DNA of 64,000 nucleotides from Ignavibacteriales bacterium (lineage in GTDB: Bacteria > Bacteroidota > Ignavibacteria > Ignavibacteriales > Ignavibacteriaceae). This document shows, in pieces, positions 55,900-63,391 of the stretch. How positions within the stretch are numbered: the stretch's first letter is position 1; every line of letters starts with the position of its first letter. The position numbers and the translations under genes are program-made. The notes below the pieces were generated by a model. That model saw only the letters and a list, made by a program, of their open reading frames with translations. It did no database searches and was not told the origin of the DNA. The DNA lies in assembly GCA_016707285.1 (NCBI GenBank), contig JADJIA010000007.1:141419-205418 (forward strand), in the 5' to 3' direction.

Positions 55900-56456
55900 A
55901 TAATGTAACAAAAATGCTGGTTACCCTTGTAGTAATTGGAGCCATCTCCGGCGGGCTGCTTGCCAAAATATTTGAATGGGCAGACCCTCAGATTAAAGCC
56001 AATGCACAAAGAGAAACTGAAAGAGCTATCTTTGTGGTACATCCCGAAGGTAAAAAACAGGAAAAATTGACCGGAATTCCGGATGAACTTTATAAAGTGA
56101 TGGATGACAAAGGAAATCTTATTGGTTACGCCATGCCTGTTAAAGGGAACGGTTTTCAAGGAGTAATCAAAATGATGATGGGGGTATCACCCGATCTCAA
56201 AAAGATTACCGGATTGACGGTTCTCGATCAGGTTGAAACCCCGGGACTTGGTTCCGAGATCACTAAAGAGAGTTTTACCGATCAATTTAAAAAAGTTGAT
56301 CCCACACCTGCCATTGTCGGTAAAAAAGGTGCAACTGAAACTGCAAACGACATCCTTACAATTACAGGTGCAACAATTTCCTCTAAAGCAGTTGTAAAAA
56401 TTATGAATCTTGGACTTGACGAATTAAGAAAACTTAAAAAAGAGGGGAAGATATGA
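55896..56456 (+). CDS. rnfG: Rnf complex subunit G (flavoprotein)
   Basis: A 186-residue single-anchor protein (N-terminal helix about residues 7-25) with a periplasmic FMN-binding domain. The flavinylation motif is TGATISSKAV near the C-terminus with Thr160 as the FMN acceptor for ApbE. GNGFQGVIKMMMGVSPDLKK and DQVETPGLGSEI are typical of the FMN_bind fold. It conducts electrons between the cytoplasmic and periplasmic sides. Starts within the rnfD stop codon (ATGA). Confidence 0.95.
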   Translation: MNNVTKMLVTLVVIGAISGGLLAKIFEWADPQIKANAQRETERAIFVVHPEGKKQEKLTGIPDELYKVMDDKGNLIGYAMPVKGNGFQGVIKMMMGVSPDLKKITGLTVLDQVETPGLGSEITKESFTDQFKKVDPTPAIVGKKGATETANDILTITGATISSKAVVKIMNLGLDELRKLKKEGKI

Positions 56457-57148
56457 GCAAATCGAACAGCCCTCTAAATGATTTCATGAACGGGATCTGG
56501 AAACAGAATCCGATTTTTAAACAGGTGCTTGGAACCTGCCCCACTCTTGCCGTAACAGTTTCTATTGTCAACGGTGTAGCTATGGGACTTGCCACAACCT
56601 TTGTACTGCTTTTCAGCAGTCTGATTATTTCGATGATCAAAAAACTGATTCCCAATCAAGTGAGAATTGCTGCATATATCGTGGTGATAGCAACTTTTGT
56701 AACGATTGTTGATATTGTGATGAAAGCTCAGTTCCCCGATTTAAGCAAGGCTTTGGGACCATTCATTCCGTTAATCGTTGTTAACTGCATCATTCTTGGA
56801 AGAGCTGAAGCTTTTGCTTCGAAAAATACAGTGGTTCGTTCCGGATTTGACGCCCTTGGTATGGGTGCCGGTTTTACACTCGCTTTGATAGTGATTGGAA
56901 GTATCCGGGAAATACTCGGATCAAACAAACTTTTTGGTTTTGTTGTACTTCCTGATACAGTTGAACCGATGTTAATTTTTATCCTTCCCGCAGGAGCATT
57001 CCTTACTCTTGGGATTCTTTTTGGGATAGCCAACAACTATGAGCAGAAGAAAAAGGATAAAGAAATTCAGAAGGCAATTACCGCAGAGAGGTCAACAAAA
57101 CTTGTAACTGCTCCTGCTTCTGTTCAAACTGAAACTGAGGAGGCTTAA
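56453..57148 (+). CDS. rnfE: Rnf complex subunit E
   Basis: A 231-residue integral membrane subunit. GIWKQNPIFKQVLGTCPTLA and PLIVVNCIILGRAEAFASKN are hallmark sequences of RnfE/NqrD proteins; the Cys residues in NCI and GTCP contribute to the intramembrane iron site in the family. The last 30 residues are a charged tail. Overlaps rnfG by four bases and is followed by rnfA after one base. Confidence 0.95.
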   Translation: MSKSNSPLNDFMNGIWKQNPIFKQVLGTCPTLAVTVSIVNGVAMGLATTFVLLFSSLIISMIKKLIPNQVRIAAYIVVIATFVTIVDIVMKAQFPDLSKALGPFIPLIVVNCIILGRAEAFASKNTVVRSGFDALGMGAGFTLALIVIGSIREILGSNKLFGFVVLPDTVEPMLIFILPAGAFLTLGILFGIANNYEQKKKDKEIQKAITAERSTKLVTAPASVQTETEEA

Positions 57149-57149
57149 G

Positions 57150-57722
57150 ATGGAACTGCTATTAATTTTTCTTTCTGCTGCAATCGTAAATAATTTTGTT
57201 CTTTCATACTTCCTGGGGATTTGTCCCTTTATTGGAGTGTCAAATAAACTTACTTCTGCGTTTTCAATGGGAGTTGCCACTACATTTGTGCTTGTGTTAA
57301 CCGCCGTTGTAACCTGGATGATCAATAATCTGATCCTGCTTCCTGCCGGACTCGATTATTTGCAATATGTTTCCTTCATCCTGGTAATTGCCTCATTAGT
57401 ACAGTTTGTTGAGATGTTCATTAAAAAAACATCACAGCCACTTTACAGAGCGCTTGGGATATATCTTCCACTCATCACCACGAACTGTGCTATTTTGGGG
57501 CTTGCTCTGTTTATGGCACTTCGCGATTATTCGATGATGGAAAGTATATTTTTTGGACTCGGTGCAGGAACCGGCTTCACACTTGCCTTGGTAATCATGG
57601 CAGGAATCAGAGAAGAACTTGAACTCGCTGATATTCCCAAACCGTTTAGAGGTGTCCCGATCACATTGATCACTGCGGGACTTCTTGCGATGGCTTTTAT
57701 GGGATTTTCGGGACTGATATAG
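57150..57722 (+). CDS. rnfA: Rnf complex subunit A
   Basis: A 190-residue six-helix subunit homologous to NqrE. IVNNFVLSYFLGICPFIGVS and LITTNCAILGLALFMALRD are signature stretches with the two conserved Cys contexts that mirror those of RnfE. The pair RnfA/RnfE forms the core of the membrane ion channel. AGGAGGC precedes its ATG. Confidence 0.95.
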   Translation: MELLLIFLSAAIVNNFVLSYFLGICPFIGVSNKLTSAFSMGVATTFVLVLTAVVTWMINNLILLPAGLDYLQYVSFILVIASLVQFVEMFIKKTSQPLYRALGIYLPLITTNCAILGLALFMALRDYSMMESIFFGLGAGTGFTLALVIMAGIREELELADIPKPFRGVPITLITAGLLAMAFMGFSGLI

Positions 57723-57743
57723 AAATTAAAACTGGAGTTTAAA

Positions 57744-58457
57744 ATGATAAACAGAAGAGATTTTTTGAAATTATCGGGTGTTGCTCTTGTAGCCCTGGGA
57801 AGTGGTGCAGGGCTTAAAAGGCTGCTTTTTCGTCCGGAAAGAGATGTAACCCTGGCAGCCCTTCTACCCGATGACACTGTAATGCTTGCAAAAGTGTTAA
57901 ACAACCTTGCCGGTGAGGCAGGGATTTCCCTGAGACCATCAACCACCATGCTTATTGGTGAGAATTCGCTTGTCTCCAAACTTGTAAAACTTGGTTTCTC
58001 ATCACAGAAGATTAATGATCCACGATTTGCCATTTCAATTTCACGGATAACTCCGCAAAATGAAGGTGATATCTTTCTGCACACAGATGATCTGGCGATT
58101 CTAAAACCTGAAACAGGTTTCTCAAATTCCCTTAGAGGTTTGCGTCAAGAGCTAAAATCAACCAAAGCTTCGCTTCTTCTTTCAGTAAGATCACTTGGTG
58201 AAAATGTTTCAAATGGCGAACGATTTGTTGTGATTGAATCCGAAGGGAAAAAGATTGAAAGACTTCCATTAACGGGCGATGTGAAAGAAATTTCCGTTTA
58301 TGGCGGGAATGTCATCTCGGTTGGTAATGGCAGGGCTTTTGTAAAACAACACGGTTGTAAACATGGCATTTGTTCAAGTATGGGTCATGTTTCCATGCAA
58401 GGTGATGTTATCGCCTGTGCTCCTCATCAGACAATGATTTCTGTTGTGAAAGTTTAG
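57744..58457 (+). CDS. NusG domain II protein with Tat-like signal
   Basis: A 237-residue protein between rnfA and apbE. The N-terminus MINRRDFLKLSGVALVALGS is a twin-arginine-like signal. The middle is not recognised. The C-terminus (about 190-237) is a NusG-II domain with Cys205-Lys-His-Gly-Ile-Cys210, then SSMGHVSMQGDVIACAPHQ. Domains of this type lie next to Rnf or ApbE genes in several anaerobes; their role is unknown. The Cys pair could bind a metal or be redox-active, but that is inference. Confidence 0.75.
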   Translation: MINRRDFLKLSGVALVALGSGAGLKRLLFRPERDVTLAALLPDDTVMLAKVLNNLAGEAGISLRPSTTMLIGENSLVSKLVKLGFSSQKINDPRFAISISRITPQNEGDIFLHTDDLAILKPETGFSNSLRGLRQELKSTKASLLLSVRSLGENVSNGERFVVIESEGKKIERLPLTGDVKEISVYGGNVISVGNGRAFVKQHGCKHGICSSMGHVSMQGDVIACAPHQTMISVVKV

Positions 58458-58458
58458 A

Positions 58459-59454
58459 ATGTTCAACCGAAAAGCCATCTTTTTTATAATTGCGTTTATC
58501 CTCTTCTTCTTAGTGGGGCTCTTTTACTCAGACTGGGGCAGCACAACAGAGAGAAAGGTTAAACAGATAATGCCATTGATGGGAACTGTGGTTGAAATAC
58601 AGATTCTTGAGGGTGACGGACAAAATTACCCCGTGGCGTTTGAGAAGGCTTTTGACGAGATCAGACGAATTGATTCCCTCTTTTCCGATTATAAAGATTC
58701 GAGTAGTATCAGCCTGATCAACCGGTTGGATTCGGGTAAAGTGGTTTTGCCAAAAGAGGTGGTTGCTCTGATTAAAAAAGCCTTAAAAATTTCTGCTGAA
58801 ACGAGTGGCGCTTTTGATGTCACCGTTGGTGGCCTGGTAAAACTTTGGGGCTTTAAGGATGAAACATACCATATTCCGGCAAAAGATTCAATCTTAATGG
58901 TGATGAAAAACACCGGTTATTCAAATCTTGAGGTAGTTGATGATTCAACCATTATCAAAAAGAAGAATTCACAGCTCGATCTTAGCGGAATCGCCAAAGG
59001 TTATGCTGTTGATATGGCTTACTCGGTACTTAAAGGATTGGGTATAAAAAGCTTTTTGATTAATGCCGGTGGTGAGATAAGAGGTATGGGTGAAGACTGG
59101 AAAACCGGTGTTCAAGACCCGTTTACTGAGCAGGGAATTGTTGAAATAATTGTTCCCGGCGAGAAGGCAGTGGCAACTTCAGGCAATTATCAAAACTACT
59201 TTGAAGTGGATAAAATCCGTTATTGTCATCTGTTTGATCCCAGGACAGGTTTTCCCGCTGACAAGGTGGTAAGTGTAACTGTCATCAGTGATGATGTAAC
59301 ACTTGCAGATGCCCTGGCAACAGCATTTTTTGTGATTGGAATCGAAAAAAGTAAAGAATTGTTAAAAAGGTTTCCCGGAAGTGAATTTTTGATCATCGAC
59401 AAAGATGGTAAAAAATTCTACTCCGACGGATTTAAAAATTATACAAGGAGTTGA
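58459..59454 (+). CDS. apbE: FAD:protein FMN transferase
   Basis: A 331-residue exported flavin transferase with an N-terminal membrane anchor (FFIIAFILFFLVGLFYSDW). It attaches FMN to threonine in target proteins, here most likely RnfG (Thr160) and RnfD (Thr164). Marks are MPLMGTVVEIQI, ETSGAFDVTVGGLVKLWGF, LDLSGIAKGYAVDMAYSVLK, LINAGGEIRGMG and RTGFPADKVVSVTVI with later DALATAFFVIG. Sits inside the Rnf cluster, one base after the NusG-II gene, which supports this target choice. Confidence 0.94.
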   Translation: MFNRKAIFFIIAFILFFLVGLFYSDWGSTTERKVKQIMPLMGTVVEIQILEGDGQNYPVAFEKAFDEIRRIDSLFSDYKDSSSISLINRLDSGKVVLPKEVVALIKKALKISAETSGAFDVTVGGLVKLWGFKDETYHIPAKDSILMVMKNTGYSNLEVVDDSTIIKKKNSQLDLSGIAKGYAVDMAYSVLKGLGIKSFLINAGGEIRGMGEDWKTGVQDPFTEQGIVEIIVPGEKAVATSGNYQNYFEVDKIRYCHLFDPRTGFPADKVVSVTVISDDVTLADALATAFFVIGIEKSKELLKRFPGSEFLIIDKDGKKFYSDGFKNYTRS

Positions 59455-59455
59455 T

Positions 59456-60265
59456 ATGGACACTCAATTTTTAATTGCCCTTGCAACTATGGGAGGACTC
59501 GGTTTTATTTTTGCCGGTGCTCTGGCTATTGCGGACAAAAAGTTAAGAGTTGAAGAAAATCCTCTTATTGGTGACATTAACGATGTGCTGCCGGGAGCAA
59601 ACTGTGGTGGCTGCGGCTATGCGGGTTGTTATGACTTTGCCTGCCACGCGGCTGACAAATCCGCTCCATCAAATGGTTGTCCCGTTGGTGGTACTGAAAC
59701 GGCGCTTTCAATCGCACGATTATTGGGAGAGGAAGCCGGTGAAGTTGTCCGATTTCTACCAAGAGTCCTCTGCAGAGGTGGAAATGTTGAAGCAGTGAAA
59801 AAATATTCAACCTACCATGGTCCGGTTACCTGCAGCGCTATGGATCTGCTTTCGGGTGGAGACAAACTTTGTTTTTATGGTTGTTTAAGTGGTGGCGACT
59901 GCGTCACTGCGTGTCCTTTTGGAGCCATGGTGATGGGTGAAAATGGATTACCCGAGGTGATTGAATCACTTTGCACGGGTTGTGGCAAATGTGTTAAAGC
60001 CTGTCCAAGAAATATCATCGAAATGCACCCTGCAAATCGAAAAGTTTTCGTATTTTGCAAGAGTCATGATGACCCAAAAACTTCGAAGTCCGTTTGTTCA
60101 GTTTCCTGCATGGGATGCAGTATCTGTGCCAGAAAATCGGATGGAGGGGTTGTTATGGATAACAATCTTGCAATAATCGATTATGATAAACTTGAATTGG
60201 AAAAAATCCCTTTTGAAAAATGCACAACAAAAGCAATCAGAGTTATTGAGATGGTAGAGAAATAG
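59456..60265 (+). CDS. rnfB: Rnf complex subunit B (ferredoxin-like subunit)
   Basis: A 269-residue subunit with an N-terminal membrane helix (about 4-25). The 4Fe-4S motif CGGCGYAGCYDFACHAA is followed by ferredoxin clusters CFYGCLSGGDCVTACPFGAM, CTGCGKCVKACPRNIIEM and CMGCSICARKS. It receives electrons from reduced ferredoxin. The ATG at 59456 has AAGGAG upstream; the frame is open further back inside apbE but that is not part of the gene. It is separated from rnfCDGEA by the NusG-II and apbE genes. Confidence 0.94.
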   Translation: MDTQFLIALATMGGLGFIFAGALAIADKKLRVEENPLIGDINDVLPGANCGGCGYAGCYDFACHAADKSAPSNGCPVGGTETALSIARLLGEEAGEVVRFLPRVLCRGGNVEAVKKYSTYHGPVTCSAMDLLSGGDKLCFYGCLSGGDCVTACPFGAMVMGENGLPEVIESLCTGCGKCVKACPRNIIEMHPANRKVFVFCKSHDDPKTSKSVCSVSCMGCSICARKSDGGVVMDNNLAIIDYDKLELEKIPFEKCTTKAIRVIEMVEK

Positions 60266-60268
60266 CCA

Positions 60269-60727
60269 ATGGCTGAAGTATTCACCGAGGAAGGAATTGT
60301 CGTTGAAAAAAGAGGTGATCTCGCTGAGATTGCCATCATGGACAAAGGTAATTGCAAAACCTGTGCTGCAAAGCCGTTTTGTAAGACCAATGAAGACGGA
60401 GTTTATTCCAATCTTACGGTATATGACAGACTCGGTTCGAAGCCCGGAGATGAGGTTATCATCGAAGTGAAGGGCTCTGATCTTCTTAAAGCTGTGATGA
60501 TGGTGTATGGTCTCCCTCTGTTTTTGTTTATTTTTACAATTGGAACCCTCATCTATTTTTATAGTGGTGACAGCAACAAAGAAATTATAGCGTTTTTCTC
60601 GGCAATTCTTGTGCTCGCAGTGTATTATACAATAATCAAAATTGCAGGTGTTAAAGGGAATGTCAAAAAGGAAAATCTCCCTAAAACAGTTAAAATCAAA
60701 AGATCCTTTCAGTCAATTAATCATTAA
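60269..60727 (+). CDS. SoxR-reducing/RseC-MucC family protein
   Basis: A 152-residue inner-membrane protein. An N-terminal soluble part carries cysteine motifs CKTCAAKPFCKTN, and two helices (about 80-125) follow, the layout of RseC/MucC proteins that act as a reducing partner in SoxR regulation and Rnf-linked electron flow. Here it lies between rnfB and nfnA, with 3- and 12-base gaps, so it is probably part of the same unit. No RseA/RseB genes are near. Confidence 0.85.
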   Translation: MAEVFTEEGIVVEKRGDLAEIAIMDKGNCKTCAAKPFCKTNEDGVYSNLTVYDRLGSKPGDEVIIEVKGSDLLKAVMMVYGLPLFLFIFTIGTLIYFYSGDSNKEIIAFFSAILVLAVYYTIIKIAGVKGNVKKENLPKTVKIKRSFQSINH

Positions 60728-60739
60728 ACAAGGATATTA

Positions 60740-61597
60740 ATGTTTAAAATAGTCTCAGCAGAATTTTTGGCACCTGAAGTTAAAAGATTTGAAATTGAAG
60801 CACCAAAAATAGCTGCAAAAAGAAAAGCGGGACAATTTGTGATTGTCCGTATTTCTTCACAAGGGGAAAGAATCCCTTTGACTATAGCTGACTCTTCAGT
60901 TGAAAGGGGAACAATTACGATAATTGTTCAAGGAATTGGAAAAACCACCAGAGAAATCAATGAACATAAAGCCGGCGAATTCTTTATGGATGTGGTTGGT
61001 CCACTTGGACTTCCATCCCACATCGAAAATTTTGGAACCGCAATCAGTATCGGCGGCGGAGTTGGAACTGCAATCGCATTTCCCACTGCCAAAGCGTTAA
61101 AAGAAGCCGGTAACCACACCATCTCCATAATTGGCGGAAAATCGAAAGAATATGTAATTCTTGAGAATGAACTCAGAGAGATTTGTGACGAAGTTTATCC
61201 AACTACCGATGATGGAAGTTATGGCTATCACGGATTTGTAACCGGGAAGCTTAAAGACATTATAGAATCAGGGACAAAGGTCGATTTTGTTTTGGCTATT
61301 GGTCCAATTCCAATGATGAAAGCCGTTGCGGAAGTCACCAGACCTTACGGGATAAAAACGGTTGTAAGCCTCAATCCTGTGATGGTTGACGGCACAGGAA
61401 TGTGCGGCGGTTGCAGAGCAGTGGTTGGTGGACAAACAGTGTTTGTTTGTGTGGATGGACCGGAATTTGATGCACATGAGGTCGATTTCACTCTTTTGAT
61501 GAAACGAAACAACACTTACAGGAGTGAAGAAAAATCGGCACTCGATAAACATGTCTGTAGCCTCGATAAACAATTCGCAGAAGCAATTAACAATTAG
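60740..61597 (+). CDS. nfnA: NfnA: FAD/2Fe-2S subunit of NADH-dependent ferredoxin:NADP oxidoreductase
   Basis: A 285-residue flavoprotein related to dihydroorotate dehydrogenase electron-transfer subunits (also called sulfide dehydrogenase beta). FAD domain RISSQGERIPLTIADSS, NAD-binding GGGVGTAIAFPTAKALKEAG, and a C-terminal 2Fe-2S site with CGGCRAVVGGQTVFVCVDGP plus an upstream Cys in MCGG. In Nfn it binds NAD and transfers electrons by bifurcation with the partner encoded downstream. Confidence 0.9.
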   Translation: MFKIVSAEFLAPEVKRFEIEAPKIAAKRKAGQFVIVRISSQGERIPLTIADSSVERGTITIIVQGIGKTTREINEHKAGEFFMDVVGPLGLPSHIENFGTAISIGGGVGTAIAFPTAKALKEAGNHTISIIGGKSKEYVILENELREICDEVYPTTDDGSYGYHGFVTGKLKDIIESGTKVDFVLAIGPIPMMKAVAEVTRPYGIKTVVSLNPVMVDGTGMCGGCRAVVGGQTVFVCVDGPEFDAHEVDFTLLMKRNNTYRSEEKSALDKHVCSLDKQFAEAINN

Positions 61598-61629
61598 TTT
61601 AACCTTTTAACTTAAATAAAAGAGATTCA

Positions 61630-63063
61630 ATGGCAGAGTTAACAAAAAAAGAGAGAATGCAAATTCCTCGCCAACCCATGCCCGAGCAGGCTCCAAACTC
61701 AAGAAACAAAAACTTCACAGAGGTTAATCTTGGATTTACAGAGGAACTTGCAAAACTTGAAGCAGAACGCTGTTTGCAGTGCCCAAAACCTAAATGTGTT
61801 GAAGGTTGTCCTGTTGGTGTGCAAATTAAAGATTTTATTAAGTTGGTCGCCGAGGGTGATTATCTTGCCGCTGCTTCCAAAATCAAAGAAAACAATGTTT
61901 TACCTGCGGTTTGTGGAAGAGTTTGTCCCCAGGAAGAACAATGTGAAGCAAGATGTGTTACAGGTGTAAAAGGGGAATCGGTTGCGATTGGTCGGCTTGA
62001 GAGATTTGTTGCTGACTATGAAAGAACCACAACAGGTATCCGTCAAGCTGAAATTAAAACAAAAACCGGAAAAAAAGTTGCCATTATTGGGAGTGGACCT
62101 GCAGGACTTAGCTGTGCCGGTGAGCTTGTACAACTCGGACACACTGTCACCGTTTTTGAGGCACTTCACGATATCGGGGGTGTTTTAATTTATGGTATCC
62201 CTGAATTCAGATTGCCAAAAGAGATTGTAAAAGCTGAAGTGGATGCACTCGAAGCTTTGGGAGTGGAATTTAAAACCAACAGTGTAATTGGTTTCACCGA
62301 TACCATCGATGAATTGATGACAGTGGAAGGTTATGATGCCGTATTTATTGGTGTTGGGGCTGGACTGCCTTACTTTATGAATCTTCCCGGCGAGAATTAC
62401 AATGGTGTTTACTCGGCAAACGAGTTCCTCACAAGAGTGAACCTCATGAAGGCATATAAATTCCCGGAATTCGATACTCCCGTATTTGATGTAAAAGGGA
62501 AAAATGTTGCTGTTTTTGGTGGTGGAAACACAGCCATGGACGCAGTAAGAACTTCAAAACGGTTGGGTGCTGCTAATGCCCGCATAATCTACAGAAGAAG
62601 TGAAGTGGAAATGCCCGCAAGAATTGAAGAGGTTCATCATGCCAAAGAAGAGGGAATTGAATTTGTTATGCTCACCAATCCACTTGAGTTTCTGGGTGAT
62701 GAAGCAGGCTGGCTACATGGAGTAAAACTTCAAAAAATGGAGCTTGGTGAACCCGATGCTTCCGGAAGAAGAAGACCAGTCGCTATACCCGGTTCAGAGT
62801 ATGTTATGCCGATCGATATGGCAGTTATTGCAATTGGCAACGGCTCAAATCCCATTATACAAAAAACAACACCTGATATAAACTTCAATAAGTGGGGCAA
62901 TATCACGGTGGAAGAAGCCACGATGAAAACCTCTAAAAAAGGTGTTTTTGCAGGTGGTGATATTGTAACCGGTGGTGCCACTGTTATTCTTGCGATGGGT
63001 GCCGGCAGAAAAGCTGCCACTGCAATTGATGAGTATTTAATGGAGAATGCAGTAATCCAATAA
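61630..63063 (+). CDS. nfnB: NfnB: NADPH-binding glutamate-synthase-like subunit
   Basis: A 477-residue flavoprotein homologous to the glutamate synthase small chain. N-terminal 4Fe-4S ligands are in AERCLQCPKPKCVEGCPVG and AVCGRVCPQEEQCEARC. FAD site IIGSGPAGLSCAGELVQLGH, GVLIYGIPEFRLPKEI, NADP site VFGGGNTAMDAVRTSKRLGA, and the closing GGDIVTGGATVILAMGAG. Next to nfnA this reads as the second subunit of the bifurcating NADH-dependent ferredoxin:NADP oxidoreductase, not as a glutamate synthase, since no large chain is present. Confidence 0.92.
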   Translation: MAELTKKERMQIPRQPMPEQAPNSRNKNFTEVNLGFTEELAKLEAERCLQCPKPKCVEGCPVGVQIKDFIKLVAEGDYLAAASKIKENNVLPAVCGRVCPQEEQCEARCVTGVKGESVAIGRLERFVADYERTTTGIRQAEIKTKTGKKVAIIGSGPAGLSCAGELVQLGHTVTVFEALHDIGGVLIYGIPEFRLPKEIVKAEVDALEALGVEFKTNSVIGFTDTIDELMTVEGYDAVFIGVGAGLPYFMNLPGENYNGVYSANEFLTRVNLMKAYKFPEFDTPVFDVKGKNVAVFGGGNTAMDAVRTSKRLGAANARIIYRRSEVEMPARIEEVHHAKEEGIEFVMLTNPLEFLGDEAGWLHGVKLQKMELGEPDASGRRRPVAIPGSEYVMPIDMAVIAIGNGSNPIIQKTTPDINFNKWGNITVEEATMKTSKKGVFAGGDIVTGGATVILAMGAGRKAATAIDEYLMENAVIQ

Positions 63064-63116
63064 TCCAATAATGCAGTAATAAGATGCGGATATAGCGGAT
63101 AATCACGGATTTTAGC

Positions 63117-63167
63117 CGTAAGAGACAGGAGTGGTAATCGTCCCGATTGCCGTCTGCAAAACGAAAT
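63117..63167 (+). repeat. REP-like element, copy 2
   Basis: CGTAAGAGACAGGAGTGGTA leads into the hairpin GGTAATCG-TCC-CGATTGCC (63133-63151), then GTCTGCAAAACGAAAT. The lead-in and tail match copy 1 at 33987 and the inverted copy at 34408. Confidence 0.75.
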
Positions 63168-63184
63168 CCCGTAAGAGATAGTTC

Positions 63185-63301
63185 CACGGATATCACGGAT
63201 TAAACACGGATTTTCACGGATGATATATAGGACTGCATGCCGAAGGCATCCCTTCGGGAGATACACGCAGATTAGACGTGCCGAAGGCATCCCTTTGGGA
63301 G
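63185..63301. repeat. CACGGAT and TGCCGAAGGCATCCC repeats
   Basis: CACGGAT occurs four times in 63185-63222 at 11-14 base spacing. TGCCGAAGGCATCCCTTCGG (63238-63257) and TGCCGAAGGCATCCCTTTGG (63279-63298) are direct copies 41 bases apart, each with internal inverted symmetry. A similar unit, TGCCGCAGGCATCCCATGGG, is at 5517. Confidence 0.65.
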
Positions 63302-63320
63302 AGTTTCGCAGAGAGACTTA

Positions 63321-63388
63321 AAATACTCAAGTCTCTCTAGTCACTCGAGTTTCTCAAGTACTCAAGTACTCAGGTCACTCAAGTACTC
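63321..63388. repeat. Short-unit tandem array (AAGTACTC units)
   Basis: AAATACTC, AAGTCTCTC, TAGTCACTC, GAGTTTCTC, AAGTACTC, AAGTACTC, AGGTCACTC, AAGTACTC follow one another, 8-9 bases each. The units match those after lpd at 33902-33958. Confidence 0.75.
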
Positions 63389-63391
63389 ACT

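Larger units (their letters stand above)
63064..63391. other. 328-base gap packed with repeats
   Basis: The gap holds, in order: a REP-like element (63117-63167), CACGGAT repeats (63185-63222), two TGCCGAAGGCATCCC units (63238 and 63279), and a short-unit array of 8-9 bases ending at the stop of the edge gene (63321-63388). No gene or promoter was identified. Confidence 0.6.
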
